NCBI GenBank assembly: GCA_023129715.1
Contig: JAGMBO010000004.1
Location: forward strand, 62,001 to 126,000
Source of the DNA: Candidatus Eiseniibacteriota bacterium
GTDB lineage: Bacteria > Eisenbacteria > RBG-16-71-46 > CAIMUX01 > WJJG01
Direction: 5' to 3'
Length of the DNA stretch: 64,000 bases
Part shown: positions 1 to 9,161 of the stretch, in pieces
How the letters are laid out: every line of letters begins with the position of its first letter
Numbering within the stretch: the stretch's first letter is position 1
Translations under genes and position numbers: made by a program
The notes under the pieces: generated by a model
The model's database searches: none
What the model was told of the DNA's origin: nothing
Seen by the model: the letters and a program-made list of their open reading frames with translations, nothing else

Positions 1-621
1 CGCGACCCGGCCGCCATCCTGCCGGTGACGCCCTCGGTGGGGGAGTCGGGTGGTTGGGGATCAGCGGGGGGGGCCTGCCCCGCTCATGGGGCTGCCGAGC
101 GCGAGGCCCTGTGCGCCGAGGCGTACCGCAGCGGCTTCGAGGCGGGAGAACAACGCGGGGGCGAGCGTTTGGCGCACGTTTGGCAGAGCCTCTCCACGGC
201 GGTGGACGAGATGGAGGGCGAGCGCAAACGCATGGTTGCTCCCCTGCGCGAGGAACTGACCCGGTTGGTGCTCGCGATGACCGAGAAACTCCTCCGCCGC
301 GCCGTCGAACTCGATCCCGAGACCGCGCGACGCACCGTCACCGCCGCCCTCGAGGCGGTGGGGGGGGCGCGCACGGTCGAGATCCACCTGCATCCCGAAG
401 ATCGCGAGCTGCTCGAGACCGAGGTCGCGGCGTGGCGCCAGGGGCCGCCGGAGCGGGAGCGGGTGACCCTGATCGCCGACGCCGGCGTGGGTCGTGGCGG
501 TTGCCGGGTGGTGACGGCGTCCTTGACGATCGACGCGACCCTCGAGGGCCTGCTCGAACGCTTTGCCGAGGGGCTCGGCGATTGGGCGCCCGAGGCGCAG
601 GAGGTGGCCGATGCGGCTTGA
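1..621 (+). CDS. fliH: Flagellar export ATPase regulator FliH (5' end outside window)
   Basis: FliH holds the export ATPase FliI at the cytoplasmic face of the flagellar type III secretion gate. The reading frame is open from the first base of the window, so the true start probably lies upstream; an internal GTG at 25 is the first possible start seen. Typical FliH features are visible: an Ala/Gly-spaced helix (AYRSGFEAGEQRGG) matching the family's GxxxG repeats, then a helical region, then the C-terminal domain ending with GGCRVVTASLTIDATLEG, close to the GGC..T..G.IDA.LE signature. Its 3' end overlaps fliI by 11 bases, indicating translational coupling. Confidence 0.9.
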   Translation, partial: RDPAAILPVTPSVGESGGWGSAGGACPAHGAAEREALCAEAYRSGFEAGEQRGGERLAHVWQSLSTAVDEMEGERKRMVAPLREELTRLVLAMTEKLLRRAVELDPETARRTVTAALEAVGGARTVEIHLHPEDRELLETEVAAWRQGPPERERVTLIADAGVGRGGCRVVTASLTIDATLEGLLERFAEGLGDWAPEAQEVADAA

Positions 622-1936
622 TCTCACTGGCGCCTGGAGCGCGGTCGATGCGGTATCCCCCTTCGTCGAGACGGGGTGGGTGCGGCGGGTGGCCGGCGGA
701 GTGGTCGAGGCGACCGGTCCGCGGCTGCCGGTGGGGGCCCTCTGTCTAATCGACGATCCGGTCGCCACGGCGGCGGAAGTCGTCGGTTTCCGGGAAGATG
801 CGCTCCTGCTGATGCCCCTGGGGGGGGCGGGAGGCCTGCGTCCCGGGGCGCCGGTGAGGAGCGGTCGCGTGCCGCTGGGGGTCAAGACGGGCCCTGGGTT
901 GCTCGGCCGCATCCTCGACGGATTGGGCGAGCCGATCGATGGGCGTGGTCCGCTGCCCGGTCGCACGCAGCCGGTCGTCGCCCAGCCGCCCGCGCCCCTG
1001 GAGCGCCGGCGCATCCGTGAACCGCTGGTCACCGGAGTGCGGGTGATCGACGGGCTGTTGACCTGTGGCAAGGGGCAACGCCTGGGCATCTTTGCCGGCT
1101 CGGGCGTGGGGAAGTCGATCCTCTTGGGCAGCATCGCGCGTCATGCGGTCGCCAACGTCAACGTCATCGCCCTGATCGGTGAGCGCGGGCGCGAGGTGCG
1201 CGACTTCCTCGAGCGCGACCTGGGCGCGGCGCTCTCGCGCTCGGTCGTCGTCGTGGCGACCGCGGAACAACCGCCCCTGGTGCGGATCAAGGCGGCCCTG
1301 GTGGCGCTGACGATTGCCGAACACTTCCGCGACCGCGGCGAGGATGTGCTCTTCATGATGGATTCCCTCACCCGAGTGGTGATGGCCCAACGCGAGATTG
1401 GTCTTGCCGCGGGAGAGCCGCCGACGACGAAGGGTTATCCGCCGTCGGCCTTCGCGCTCCTGCCCGGCCTGCTGGAACGTGTCGGCACGTCCCGCCGCGG
1501 GAGCGTCACCGGGTTCTTCGCCGTGTTGGTGGAGGGGGACGATCTCAGCGAGCCGGTCAGTGACGCCGCCCGCTCGGTGCTCGACGGTCACATCACGCTC
1601 TCGCGTCGTCTGGCGCATCGCAATCACTACCCGGCGGTCGATGTGCTCGGCAGCGTCAGCCGCGTGATGCCCCAGGTGGTCAGCGAGGTTCATCAAGCCG
1701 CGGCCGACGAGGTCCGGCGCGTGCTCGCCGTCTACGCCGAAGCGGAAGACGTGATCAACCTCGGCGCCTATGTCGCCGGGTCGAATGCGGACGTCGATGA
1801 GGCCATCCGGCGCCTGCCGGCGGTGCACCGTTTCCTGCGCCAGCGGCCGGAGGAGGGCAGCGCATTGGATGATACGCTGCGCGGCCTCGAACAACTCGCC
1901 CGGGAGCGCGGGCCCGTGGCGGTGGGGGATGAGTAG
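611..1936 (+). CDS. fliI: Flagellum-specific export ATPase FliI
   Basis: FliI is the hexameric ATPase that unloads substrates at the flagellar export gate and is related to the F1 beta subunit. The 441-residue product has the usual family length. Walker A (GSGVGKS) lies near residues 162-169, Walker B is in LFMMDSLTR, and the conserved block AGEPPTTKGYPPS follows. The ATG at 611 was chosen over upstream starts because it gives the normal N-terminus (MRLDLTGAW) and overlaps the fliH stop. It is followed two bases later by fliJ, in the standard fliH-fliI-fliJ order. Confidence 0.97.
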   Translation: MRLDLTGAWSAVDAVSPFVETGWVRRVAGGVVEATGPRLPVGALCLIDDPVATAAEVVGFREDALLLMPLGGAGGLRPGAPVRSGRVPLGVKTGPGLLGRILDGLGEPIDGRGPLPGRTQPVVAQPPAPLERRRIREPLVTGVRVIDGLLTCGKGQRLGIFAGSGVGKSILLGSIARHAVANVNVIALIGERGREVRDFLERDLGAALSRSVVVVATAEQPPLVRIKAALVALTIAEHFRDRGEDVLFMMDSLTRVVMAQREIGLAAGEPPTTKGYPPSAFALLPGLLERVGTSRRGSVTGFFAVLVEGDDLSEPVSDAARSVLDGHITLSRRLAHRNHYPAVDVLGSVSRVMPQVVSEVHQAAADEVRRVLAVYAEAEDVINLGAYVAGSNADVDEAIRRLPAVHRFLRQRPEEGSALDDTLRGLEQLARERGPVAVGDE

Positions 1937-1938
1937 TT

Positions 1939-2385
1939 GTGAGGCGGTTCCGGTTTGCACTCGCGGGCCTCGTCAAGGTCCGGGACGCCAAGGTCGATCG
2001 CGCCCGCCGGCAGCTCGCGGCGAGTGAACGGGGGCGACGGGTAGAGGAGGAACAGATCATGAAGCTCGAGGCAGCGATGGTGCAGGAACGGGGTGTGGCG
2101 CGGCGGGAAGGACGGTTGGATGCCGCGGCGCTGGTCGCTGAAGACCGTCACATTGCGGGGCTGCGCGACCAGCGGGGCGCGGCGCTCGGCCGGCTGCAGC
2201 GCTGGATCACCGCGGTCGATCGCGACCGCCGTGTCCTGCTCGGCGCTCGCCAGGAGCTGCGTGCCCTCGAGCGCCTGCGCGAACGGCGCTATCTCGAGTT
2301 CGTCCGGGAAGTTCTGCGTGAGGAAGGCCAGGCGCTCGATGAGAGCGGCGCGGTGCGCTTCGTGCGCCAGCGGCAAGCGGCCTAA
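1939..2385 (+). CDS. fliJ: Flagellar export chaperone FliJ
   Basis: FliJ is the coiled-coil stalk of the export ATPase ring and helps recycle export chaperones. The 148-residue product has the typical FliJ start (RRFRFALAGLVKVRDAK) and is almost wholly charged alpha-helix with heptad spacing, as expected of a two-helix coiled coil. The start is GTG, two bases after the fliI stop. Sequence conservation in FliJ is low, so position in the operon and length carry part of the call. Confidence 0.88.
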   Translation: MRRFRFALAGLVKVRDAKVDRARRQLAASERGRRVEEEQIMKLEAAMVQERGVARREGRLDAAALVAEDRHIAGLRDQRGAALGRLQRWITAVDRDRRVLLGARQELRALERLRERRYLEFVREVLREEGQALDESGAVRFVRQRQAA

Positions 2386-2400
2386 CCGGGGAGGCGAAGC

Positions 2401-2988
2401 GTGAATCAGCGCGGAGGGACCGGCATTCTCGGACTCCTGGCGGTCTTCGCCGCCACGGCGATTGTGCTGACCGTGGTGATGCTCTTTGCGACCGGGGTCG
2501 CGCAACGCACCTTGATCCCACGCCTCCAGCAACGCGCGGCGAATGCCGTGTCGGCGCCGGTGTCCGCGCCGGCGCCCGAGGCCGCGGTAGCCCCGCTGTT
2601 CGACACCGGCGCGGTGGCGGTCGATTCGCTCCGCATCGTGCGCCGGCAGTTAAGTCTTGAGGAAGGGCGCATCGCGGCGCAGACCGCGGCCTTGCGCGAA
2701 CTCCTCGATCAATGGGCCGCGCGGCGGGCGGAGGCCGATGCGGAGACCGCGCAACGCATCGCCTCGCTGGCCAAGGTCTACAGCAACATGAAGCCCGAGG
2801 CGGCGGCGCGCGTCATGGTGCGCTTGGACGATGAGGTCTTCGAGCAGGTCTTCCGGCAGCTCGACAAGCGTCAGGCGGGGAAGGTCCTTGCCTTGATCGA
2901 TCCCGAGCGCGTCGCTCGCATGACCCGCCGGGTGGCGAGCGCCGCGGTGAGCGCCCGAGTGGGCGACGGGGGGCAGGAGGCACGGTGA
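2401..2988 (+). CDS. MotE-like flagellar protein (MgtE-N/FliG-like helical domain)
   Basis: The 195-residue protein has one N-terminal membrane helix (about residues 9-31, GLLAVFAATAIVLTVVMLF), a charged periplasmic coiled coil, and a C-terminal helical segment containing YSNMKPEAAARVMVRL and VLALIDPERVARMTRRV. This resembles the MgtE N-terminal/FliG-like fold of MotE family proteins, which assist stator assembly or are encoded between fliJ and fliK in many flagellar operons. The GTG start at 2401 follows a GGGAGG ribosome site. The last four bases overlap the fliK start. Function is inferred from fold and position; motA and motB are not in the window. Confidence 0.72.
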   Translation: MNQRGGTGILGLLAVFAATAIVLTVVMLFATGVAQRTLIPRLQQRAANAVSAPVSAPAPEAAVAPLFDTGAVAVDSLRIVRRQLSLEEGRIAAQTAALRELLDQWAARRAEADAETAQRIASLAKVYSNMKPEAAARVMVRLDDEVFEQVFRQLDKRQAGKVLALIDPERVARMTRRVASAAVSARVGDGGQEAR

Positions 2989-4286
2989 GCGCGATGATGG
3001 CCAGCCATGGCGGGGGCGTGGCGCCGGCGGCCGGCATGACGCCGGAAACGCGCCGGGTGGAACCCGAAGCAGCGCACGCGGTGACCGCGGGCCTCTACGA
3101 GTTGCTCGCAGCGAGCGCGCAGCTCACCCGGCAGTGGCAGGCGCCCGAACCCTTCCTGCCGTCTCCCACGGGCGGGAACGGCGATGAGTCGCGTCAATCC
3201 GCGGGCCGCAGCCCCGGGACGGCGGGAGGCCCCCCGGATTCGAAGGGCCCGGAATCGACGCCCCGACCGACGGGTCCGACCGCGGGGGATGCGAGCGACC
3301 CCCGGTCGGCGAGAACGCCGCAGGCCGAGTCGGCGTCGGCCGCACCCGCTGCGGATGCCGGTGGCCAATCCTCTGCGGCGCCGGGTGGCGAGGGAATCGC
3401 CTTGGCGGAGGGCGCGACCGCGACGTTGCCGGCGGCGACGGGCGCGTGGGCCCGAGGGGAGGCTTGGCGGGGGATCGATCCGCAGGCCGCGGCAAGGGAG
3501 GGGGCGCGGGGCGCATCCGAGTCGACGAGTGAACCGATGGGCGTGGGGAAGGCCGGGACCGTCGAGCCGCGGGCCCAGGGAGAGGGCGCCGGCACTCCGC
3601 TCGATCACGGGGGATCCGAAGGGGACCTCCGTGGGGCGGGAGGCGAACGGCCCATGGAGGGGTCCTCGTCCTGGCCTTCCCCATTCGCATCGGCACTCGA
3701 TGTCACCACCGGTGAGATCACTAGTTCGGCCGGGGGATCGCTCGCGGAGGCGACCCTCGCCGGAACCGGTGCGCCACCCCTGCCGTCGGCGGCCAGCAGC
3801 GCGTGGCTCGGCGCGCTGCAGGCGAGTCTGCGCTCGCAGGCGGCCCAGGGGCTGCGGCTGGCGTTGGCCGAAGGGCGCCGCGAGGCGCTCATCGATCTCA
3901 CCCCGCCGCACCTGGGGCGGCTGCGGATCCGGGTCAGCCTGCAAGGGAACCAGGTGCAGGCGCACGTGCAGGCCGAGCGCCCCGATGTCGGCGCCTGGCT
4001 CGAGAGCGATCAGGAATGGCTCCGGCAGCGCCTCGCCGAGCAGGGCCTGCAGTTGACCGAATTGCGGGTGGCGGTCACGGGGGAAGAGACGACGAGCGCG
4101 GAAGAACGCCCGGGAGCCGATGCACCGCGCTCCGACCACGACTCGAGGGATGGTGGGGGAGGGACCGGACGGAGTGCGGGCGCGGCGTCCGCGCCCGGGG
4201 TCAGCGATCTGCGCGGCGCACCGTCGGAGACGGCCGACGGCACCGCCCGCGCAGAGCAGCGTGCGGGGATCGATCTGCGCGTCTGA
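2985..4286 (+). CDS. fliK: Flagellar hook-length control protein FliK
   Basis: FliK is the secreted ruler that stops hook growth and switches export to filament substrates. The 433-residue product has a long disordered middle rich in Gly, Ala, Pro and Glu and a C-terminal hook-length domain from about residue 285, with the family-like block IDLTPPHLGRLRIRVSLQGN followed by VQAHVQAERPDVGAWLE. The start is GTG in a GTGA overlap with the preceding gene, preceded by GGAGG. After the folded domain a further disordered tail of about 65 residues is present. Its place just before flgD and flgE is standard. Confidence 0.9.
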   Translation: MSAMMASHGGGVAPAAGMTPETRRVEPEAAHAVTAGLYELLAASAQLTRQWQAPEPFLPSPTGGNGDESRQSAGRSPGTAGGPPDSKGPESTPRPTGPTAGDASDPRSARTPQAESASAAPAADAGGQSSAAPGGEGIALAEGATATLPAATGAWARGEAWRGIDPQAAAREGARGASESTSEPMGVGKAGTVEPRAQGEGAGTPLDHGGSEGDLRGAGGERPMEGSSSWPSPFASALDVTTGEITSSAGGSLAEATLAGTGAPPLPSAASSAWLGALQASLRSQAAQGLRLALAEGRREALIDLTPPHLGRLRIRVSLQGNQVQAHVQAERPDVGAWLESDQEWLRQRLAEQGLQLTELRVAVTGEETTSAEERPGADAPRSDHDSRDGGGGTGRSAGAASAPGVSDLRGAPSETADGTARAEQRAGIDLRV

Positions 4287-4313
4287 GCTGCGCGCGAGGC
4301 AAGGAGGCTAGGA

Positions 4314-5015
4314 ATGGACGTTTCCCAAGTGACGGCCGGCACCTCGGCGATGTTGACGGGACAGCACCGCACCGAGACGCTCGGCAAGGATGACTTCCTG
4401 AGGCTGCTCGTCACTCAGATGACCCACCAGGATCCGCTCAATCCGATGAAGGATACCGAGTTCATCGCCCAGCTGGCGCAGTTCAGCTCGCTCGAGCAGA
4501 TGCAGAACCTCAACACGCAATTCGCCGAGCAGAGCGCTCTGATCCAGTCGCTCAATAACAACATGGCCGCCGGCCTGGTGGGGCGCATGGTCTCGGTGGC
4601 CAGCGATACGGTTGAACTCGATCCCGGCACGCCGGTGACGATCGGCTTCCAGCTCGGCGAGGCGGCCGCGCGCGCCGTCGTCGAAGTCTACGATGCGGCG
4701 GGCACGCGGGTAGAGACCGTTGAGCTCTCCGATCTGAAGGCCGGCGTCCAGCAGATCGAGTGGGACGGCCTGGCGAGCGACGGCTCGTCCCTCGCCGCGG
4801 GCCGCTATCGGTTCCAGGTCACGGCGAGCGACGCCGAGGGGGCCGCCCTGGCCGTGCGCCCGCTGGTCTATGGGCGGGTCGAGAGCGTCGCCTTCGAGAA
4901 CGGCGGCGCCTATGTCACCGTCGCCGGTGTGGCGCTGCCCCTCGGGGCGTTGGTCGAAGTTCTCGCCGGCAGCAGCAGTGAGCTGCCCGCCGACGAGAGC
5001 GGCACCGAGGGATAG
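4314..5015 (+). CDS. flgD: Flagellar hook assembly scaffold FlgD
   Basis: FlgD caps the growing hook and is needed for polymerisation of FlgE. The N-terminal FlgD domain is clear: [20 protein letters not shown] then [20 protein letters not shown] near residues 22-63. The C-terminal half (about 105-215) is the FlgD tudor/Ig-like region, including [17 protein letters not shown] and [13 protein letters not shown]. Length (233 residues) is normal. ATG at 4314 follows a strong AAGGAGG site. It lies between fliK and flgE as in many bacteria. Confidence 0.96.
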   Translation: MDVSQVTAGTSAMLTGQHRTETLGKDDFLRLLVTQMTHQDPLNPMKDTEFIAQLAQFSSLEQMQNLNTQFAEQSALIQSLNNNMAAGLVGRMVSVASDTVELDPGTPVTIGFQLGEAAARAVVEVYDAAGTRVETVELSDLKAGVQQIEWDGLASDGSSLAAGRYRFQVTASDAEGAALAVRPLVYGRVESVAFENGGAYVTVAGVALPLGALVEVLAGSSSELPADESGTEG

Positions 5016-5090
5016 TCGCCCCGGTGAGTGAGAGATCGAGTGGCGTTGCCGGGGGAAACGGCACGCTCACCACGAGGAGGACCCCACGCC

Positions 5091-6791
5091 ATGATGCGAG
5101 CGCTCTACGCGGCAGTTTCGGGGCTCACCGGACACATGCTGCGGATGGATGTCATCGGTAACAACATCGCCAATGTCGATACGACCGGCTTCAAGGCGGG
5201 GCGTCTTGATTTCGCCGAGGCCTTCGCCCAGACACAGCGCGCGGGAACCCCGCCGGCCGGTAATCGCGGCGGCACCGATCCTTTCCAGATCGGCACGGGC
5301 AGCCGCGCCGGCGCCACGCGCCAGCTCTTCACCCAGGGGAGTCTACAGGTGACCGGGGTCGCCACCGACGTTGCCATCCAGGGCACGGGCCTCTTCGTGC
5401 TGAGCGATGGCGCGCAGCAACTCTACACGCGCGATGGCGCCTTCCAGATCGACAGCGCCGGGAATCTGATCAGCTCCCTCTCCGGATACGCCGTGCAAGG
5501 GCATGCCTATGACCGCGCGGCCGGCACCTTCGGCACTACCCTGCAGGGCCTGGCGATCCCGCTCGATTCCGTCGAGCCGCCGCAGGCGAGCAGCGTGCTG
5601 ACCCTCGCGGGCAATCTGGACGCTGATTCCGAGCCACTCGGCAGTTTGCTGCGCTCCCGGGCGCTCTACGACGCCACCGGGGCGGCCGCGACCCGGGCGA
5701 CCGTGCTGCGCGAGCTCTACGCCGACACGAGTGGGGCCGATCCACTGCTCGCCGCGGGGGATGTCCTGACTCCGTCGGCGACCGTCGGGGGGGAAGCGGT
5801 CACGGCTGAGATCGTCATTGGAACCTCAACAACCGTTGGGGATTGGATCGATGTCCTTGAGTCGATGCTCAACTCGCCGGCGGGCGTCTCGGGCCTGACG
5901 GTCACGTTGGAGGAGACGGGGCGCCTGACGGCAGCATCCCCTGCTGATGCGGGCGAGACGGCGGAGATCGGCGCCCTCCAACTCGGGGTTGCCGATGACT
6001 CCGGCGCCGCGCGGCCGGCGAGCGAGACGGCGCTACGGTTCAACGAGGTCCAGTCGGCACGTGATGCCGGGTCCTTCGTCACCGAGGCGTCGGTCTGCGA
6101 CGCCCTCGGCAATGTCCACCGCCTGCGCTTCGCCTTCACGCGCCTCCCCGGGACGAACGAGTTCCAGTGGCAGGCCGAGGTTTCCGGGGCCGGCGTCGAG
6201 ATCCTGGAAGGCGCCTCCGGGCGGGCGCGCTTTGCGGCCGACGGCAGCCTGGCGGGCCTGACCTTCGATGCCGAGGGCGGGCGCGCCCCGCAGGCGCTGC
6301 AGATCTCGATCGAGCAGGGCGCCGGCGAGACGCTCTCCCTCTCCCTGGCGGGGGGCACGGTCGGTGCCTTCGACGGCCTGACGATGTTTGCCGGAGAGAG
6401 CACGCTGCAGGGAACTGCCGACGGGCTCCTCGCGGGCGAGTTGCTCTCCTTCGAAATCGACGCCCAGGGCCAGTTGATGGCGCTCTTCAGCAACGGCGTC
6501 TCCCGGCCGGTTGGGCGCTTGGTGCTTGCTGAGTTCATCAATCCGGGTGGGCTGACCCGCGTCGGTGACAACGCCTATCTCGCCGGCAGCAACTCGGGCA
6601 CCGCGCGTCTCGGAGCGGTCGGCGAGGGCATTGCCTCGACGGTCTCGCCCGGAGCGCTCGAGCAATCGAATGTCGATCTGGCGCGGGAGTTCACCGACAT
6701 GATCGTCGCCCAGCGCGGATTTCAGGCGAATGCGCGGGTGATCACCGCGAGCGACGAGGTGCTGACGGAACTGATCAACGTCAAACGCTAG
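5091..6791 (+). CDS. flgE: Flagellar hook protein FlgE
   Basis: FlgE is the hook subunit. The N-terminal rod/hook signature is clear (ALYAAVSGLTGHMLRMDVIG then NNIANVDTTGFKAGRLDFAE), and the C-terminal D0 helix has SNVDLAREFTDMIVAQRGFQ and ITASDEVLTELINVKR. The product is 566 residues, longer than the roughly 400 of enteric FlgE, with the extra length in the exposed middle domains (about 150-450). The ATG at 5091 is preferred to an upstream in-frame start because a GAGGAGG site lies ten bases before it and the family N-terminus begins there. Confidence 0.96.
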   Translation: MMRALYAAVSGLTGHMLRMDVIGNNIANVDTTGFKAGRLDFAEAFAQTQRAGTPPAGNRGGTDPFQIGTGSRAGATRQLFTQGSLQVTGVATDVAIQGTGLFVLSDGAQQLYTRDGAFQIDSAGNLISSLSGYAVQGHAYDRAAGTFGTTLQGLAIPLDSVEPPQASSVLTLAGNLDADSEPLGSLLRSRALYDATGAAATRATVLRELYADTSGADPLLAAGDVLTPSATVGGEAVTAEIVIGTSTTVGDWIDVLESMLNSPAGVSGLTVTLEETGRLTAASPADAGETAEIGALQLGVADDSGAARPASETALRFNEVQSARDAGSFVTEASVCDALGNVHRLRFAFTRLPGTNEFQWQAEVSGAGVEILEGASGRARFAADGSLAGLTFDAEGGRAPQALQISIEQGAGETLSLSLAGGTVGAFDGLTMFAGESTLQGTADGLLAGELLSFEIDAQGQLMALFSNGVSRPVGRLVLAEFINPGGLTRVGDNAYLAGSNSGTARLGAVGEGIASTVSPGALEQSNVDLAREFTDMIVAQRGFQANARVITASDEVLTELINVKR

Positions 6792-6861
6792 CCGATCGTC
6801 ACGCGGCCGGCGCTCCGGGGGGGGTGCGGCGCGGTGCGGAGGGCAGCGGGAGGATGAGACG

Positions 6862-7470
6862 ATGGCAGACGAGCGGCGCGAGGAAGTGCAGGACGAGGCG
6901 GCGGACCCGGCGGAGTCCCGCGAGCTTGCCCAGGAGGACGAGACCTCTGCGGCGCAGGAACGCAAACGCGCGACGGTCTTCGGTCCGATCATGCTCCCCG
7001 GCGCGATCGTGCGCGTCGCCCTCGGATTGCTGATCCTCGGGGGCATGACGACCGGCACGTTCTTCCTGGTGACCGACGTCATCGGTCCCGGCCTGGGCGG
7101 CTCCACCGTTCAGGAAGTGGCAGAGTCGCCCCGGCAAGGGGAGCCGGGAGCTGGACCGGATTTGCCGGGCGATCAGTTCCTCGTCGACCAGATGACGATC
7201 AATCCGGCCGAGACGCGCGGGAAGCGCTTCTTGCGCCTGGGTGTCGCCCTGGAGACCCAGGATGGACCCGAGGTGATCGCGGAACTCGAGACTCGCAAGG
7301 CCCAGGTACGCGATCTGCTGATCCGGGAATTCTCGGCGCGCAATCTCGATGAGCTGACCGATCCGACGGTGCGCGAGGAGATCCGGGTCGCCTGCGTTGA
7401 CAAGATCAACGGTTTCCTGGCCGGCGGGCGGGTCTCGAATCTGTACTTCACCGACTACGTGCTGCAGTGA
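6862..7470 (+). CDS. fliL: Flagellar basal-body-associated protein FliL
   Basis: FliL is a single-pass inner-membrane protein that rings the stator and supports torque. The 202-residue product has an acidic cytoplasmic N-terminus, one membrane helix near residues 47-70 (IVRVALGLLILGGMTTGTFF), and a periplasmic domain ending in EIRVACVDKINGFLAGGRVS and FTDYVLQ, which is the typical FliL C-terminus. ATG at 6862 follows GGGAGG. It is placed directly before fliM, as in most flagellar operons. Confidence 0.92.
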   Translation: MADERREEVQDEAADPAESRELAQEDETSAAQERKRATVFGPIMLPGAIVRVALGLLILGGMTTGTFFLVTDVIGPGLGGSTVQEVAESPRQGEPGAGPDLPGDQFLVDQMTINPAETRGKRFLRLGVALETQDGPEVIAELETRKAQVRDLLIREFSARNLDELTDPTVREEIRVACVDKINGFLAGGRVSNLYFTDYVLQ

Positions 7471-7480
7471 GGGTAGAATA

Positions 7481-8686
7481 GTGGCCAACATCCTCTCTCA
7501 GGATGAAGTGGATGCTCTGCTGAAGAGCTTCCAGGAAGAAGAAGAGAGCGGGCCGGAGGCGGTCGATGAGTCCGACCGGTCGCCCTCGCTGGTGACGGCG
7601 GGGGCCCCGGGGACGGTGTGGAACTATGACTTCCGCCGTCCGAATCGGATCTCGAAAGACCAACTCCGCCAGCTGCAGAGCTTGCACGAGGCTTATGCCT
7701 TCGCGACCTCGGGGGTGCTCTCGGGCTACCTGCGGACCTTGGTCGAGGTGCAGGTGGTCTCCCTGGAGCAACTCACCTACGCGGAGTGGGTCCACGGGCT
7801 TCCGGAGATTGCCTGTCTCTATCCCTTCTCGATGGAGCCGCTGCAGGGCTCGGGCGTCATGGAACTCACGACCGAGACGGTCTTGAGTGTCATCGATCGG
7901 CTCCTGGGGGGACGCGGCGACAACGTCTCCTCGTTGCGCGAACTGACCCAGTTGGAGGCCACCCTCGCCTCGCAGCTCGTCGACGACAGTCTGCGCGTGC
8001 TCGGCGATGCGTGGGCGGAGGTGATCCGTTTCACCCCGCAGCGCCAGGGCTATGAGAAACACCCGAGCATGCTGCGCCTCCTGCCCGACACCGAGACGAT
8101 CCTGCTGGCGACCTTCAAGCTGAAGACCCAATACGCCCAGGGGACCTTCTCGCTCTGCTATCCCTTCGTGGCCGTCGAGCCCGGGATCGCCAATCTCACC
8201 TCGGCCTACTACGCGGTAGGCTTCCGGCCGCAGGGCAGCCCCGAGGGGACCGCCTGGCTGGTCGCCGGGCTCGAAGAGGGACGGGTGCCCGTCTCGGTGC
8301 GGCTCGGTGAGGGCGGTGTGACGATCGGCGAGTTCATTCATTTGAGACCGGGCGATGTGATCCGTCTCGGCACCCGGATCGCGGAGCCTTTGCGGATCTT
8401 CGTCGGGGGAAGACCGAAGCTGAGCGGTCACCCAGGTCTGGTCGGCAGGCAGTTGGCCGTCCGGCTCGGTGGACGGCTGGCGCCGCTCACGAGCGGCGCG
8501 GGTGCGGAGCCAGGGAACGAAGCTGTGGAACAACAGCGTCAGGGACGGGAGCACCCGTCCGAGGGAGGAGCGCGGGATGAGCGAGGAACGCCACCCCAAG
8601 GAAGAAGCGATGGAGCCGCGGGTTCAGCAGAGCCCTCCGGAGGAGCACACGCCCTCAGCGGGCGAGACGTTGCCGGCGGACGCTGA
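7481..8686 (+). CDS. fliM: Flagellar motor switch protein FliM, with long C-terminal tail
   Basis: FliM forms the middle of the C-ring and binds CheY-phosphate. The N-terminal CheY-binding peptide is present (ILSQDEVDALLKSF, residues 3-16). The central domain contains the FliG-binding region, and the SpoA-like C-terminal domain ends with FVGGRPKLSGHPGLVGRQLA near residue 325. The GTG at 7481 gives the normal start; an upstream in-frame start would overlap fliL. The folded protein should end near residue 330, but the frame continues about 70 residues as a Gly/Ser/Arg-rich tail that overlaps fliN by 110 bases, which is unusual. Confidence 0.95.
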   Translation: MANILSQDEVDALLKSFQEEEESGPEAVDESDRSPSLVTAGAPGTVWNYDFRRPNRISKDQLRQLQSLHEAYAFATSGVLSGYLRTLVEVQVVSLEQLTYAEWVHGLPEIACLYPFSMEPLQGSGVMELTTETVLSVIDRLLGGRGDNVSSLRELTQLEATLASQLVDDSLRVLGDAWAEVIRFTPQRQGYEKHPSMLRLLPDTETILLATFKLKTQYAQGTFSLCYPFVAVEPGIANLTSAYYAVGFRPQGSPEGTAWLVAGLEEGRVPVSVRLGEGGVTIGEFIHLRPGDVIRLGTRIAEPLRIFVGGRPKLSGHPGLVGRQLAVRLGGRLAPLTSGAGAEPGNEAVEQQRQGREHPSEGGARDERGTPPQGRSDGAAGSAEPSGGAHALSGRDVAGGR

Positions 8687-9161
8687 GAGCCCGTCGCCCG
8701 AGGTACCTGCGGCCGAGGAGAGCGCCGCGGATACGCCGGGAGCGCAGAGCGTGGCAACCGGGGATGCCGGGGATGCGGGGAATGCCGGGGATGCCGGTGA
8801 GTCCGAGGCGTTCGGTAACGTGGACGACGACGGACCGGTCGTGCGCGCGGTCAGCTTCCAGCCGATCGAGTCGCGACACGATGCCCACGAGCGGGCCAAC
8901 ATCGACTTGTTGCTCGATGTCAAGCTGCCGGTGACCGTCGAGCTGGGACGCACCGAGGTGCCGGTCAAGGACATCCTCGAGTTCGGCCCCGGCTCGGTGA
9001 TCGAGCTTTCCAAGGAGGCGAACGAACCGGTCGACCTATTCGTCAACGGTGTCCTGGTTGCCCGCGGCGAGGTGGTTGTCTCCGATGACCGATTTGGGAT
9101 TCGCTTGACGTCGCTGATCTCACCCGAAGAACGCATCATGAGCCTGGGAGGCGCGGCATGA
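8577..9161 (+). CDS. fliN: Flagellar motor switch protein FliN
   Basis: FliN is the base of the C-ring. The C-terminal SpoA domain (about residues 105-190) is typical: NIDLLLDVKLPVTVELGRTE, KDILEFGPGSVIEL, VDLFVNGVLVARGEVVVSDD. The N-terminal 100 residues are acidic and proline-rich and include a GDA/GNA tandem repeat from a 9-base DNA repeat. ATG at 8577 has a good GGGAGGAG site seven bases upstream and overlaps the end of fliM; an alternative ATG lies at 8610. The stop overlaps fliO by four bases. Confidence 0.94.
   Translation: MSEERHPKEEAMEPRVQQSPPEEHTPSAGETLPADAESPSPEVPAAEESAADTPGAQSVATGDAGDAGNAGDAGESEAFGNVDDDGPVVRAVSFQPIESRHDAHERANIDLLLDVKLPVTVELGRTEVPVKDILEFGPGSVIELSKEANEPVDLFVNGVLVARGEVVVSDDRFGIRLTSLISPEERIMSLGGAA
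8758..8793 (+). repeat. Four tandem 9-base units inside fliN
   Basis: Four head-to-tail copies of CCGGGGATG (third copy imperfect) encode the Gly-Asp-Ala/Gly-Asn-Ala run in the disordered N-terminal part of FliN. The unit keeps the frame, so copy-number change would only lengthen or shorten a linker. Confidence 0.85.

Noticed and set aside
5028-5090. Longer N-terminus for FlgE
   Set aside because: The extra residues do not match any hook protein, and a strong ribosome site precedes the ATG at 5091. The same reasoning set the starts of fliI, fliM, fliP, fliA, pilA, pilQ, plsX and fabD.
8471-8686. Frameshifted fusion of fliM and fliN
   Set aside because: Both proteins are complete in separate frames, and fliN has its own well-placed ribosome site; only the long overlap is odd.
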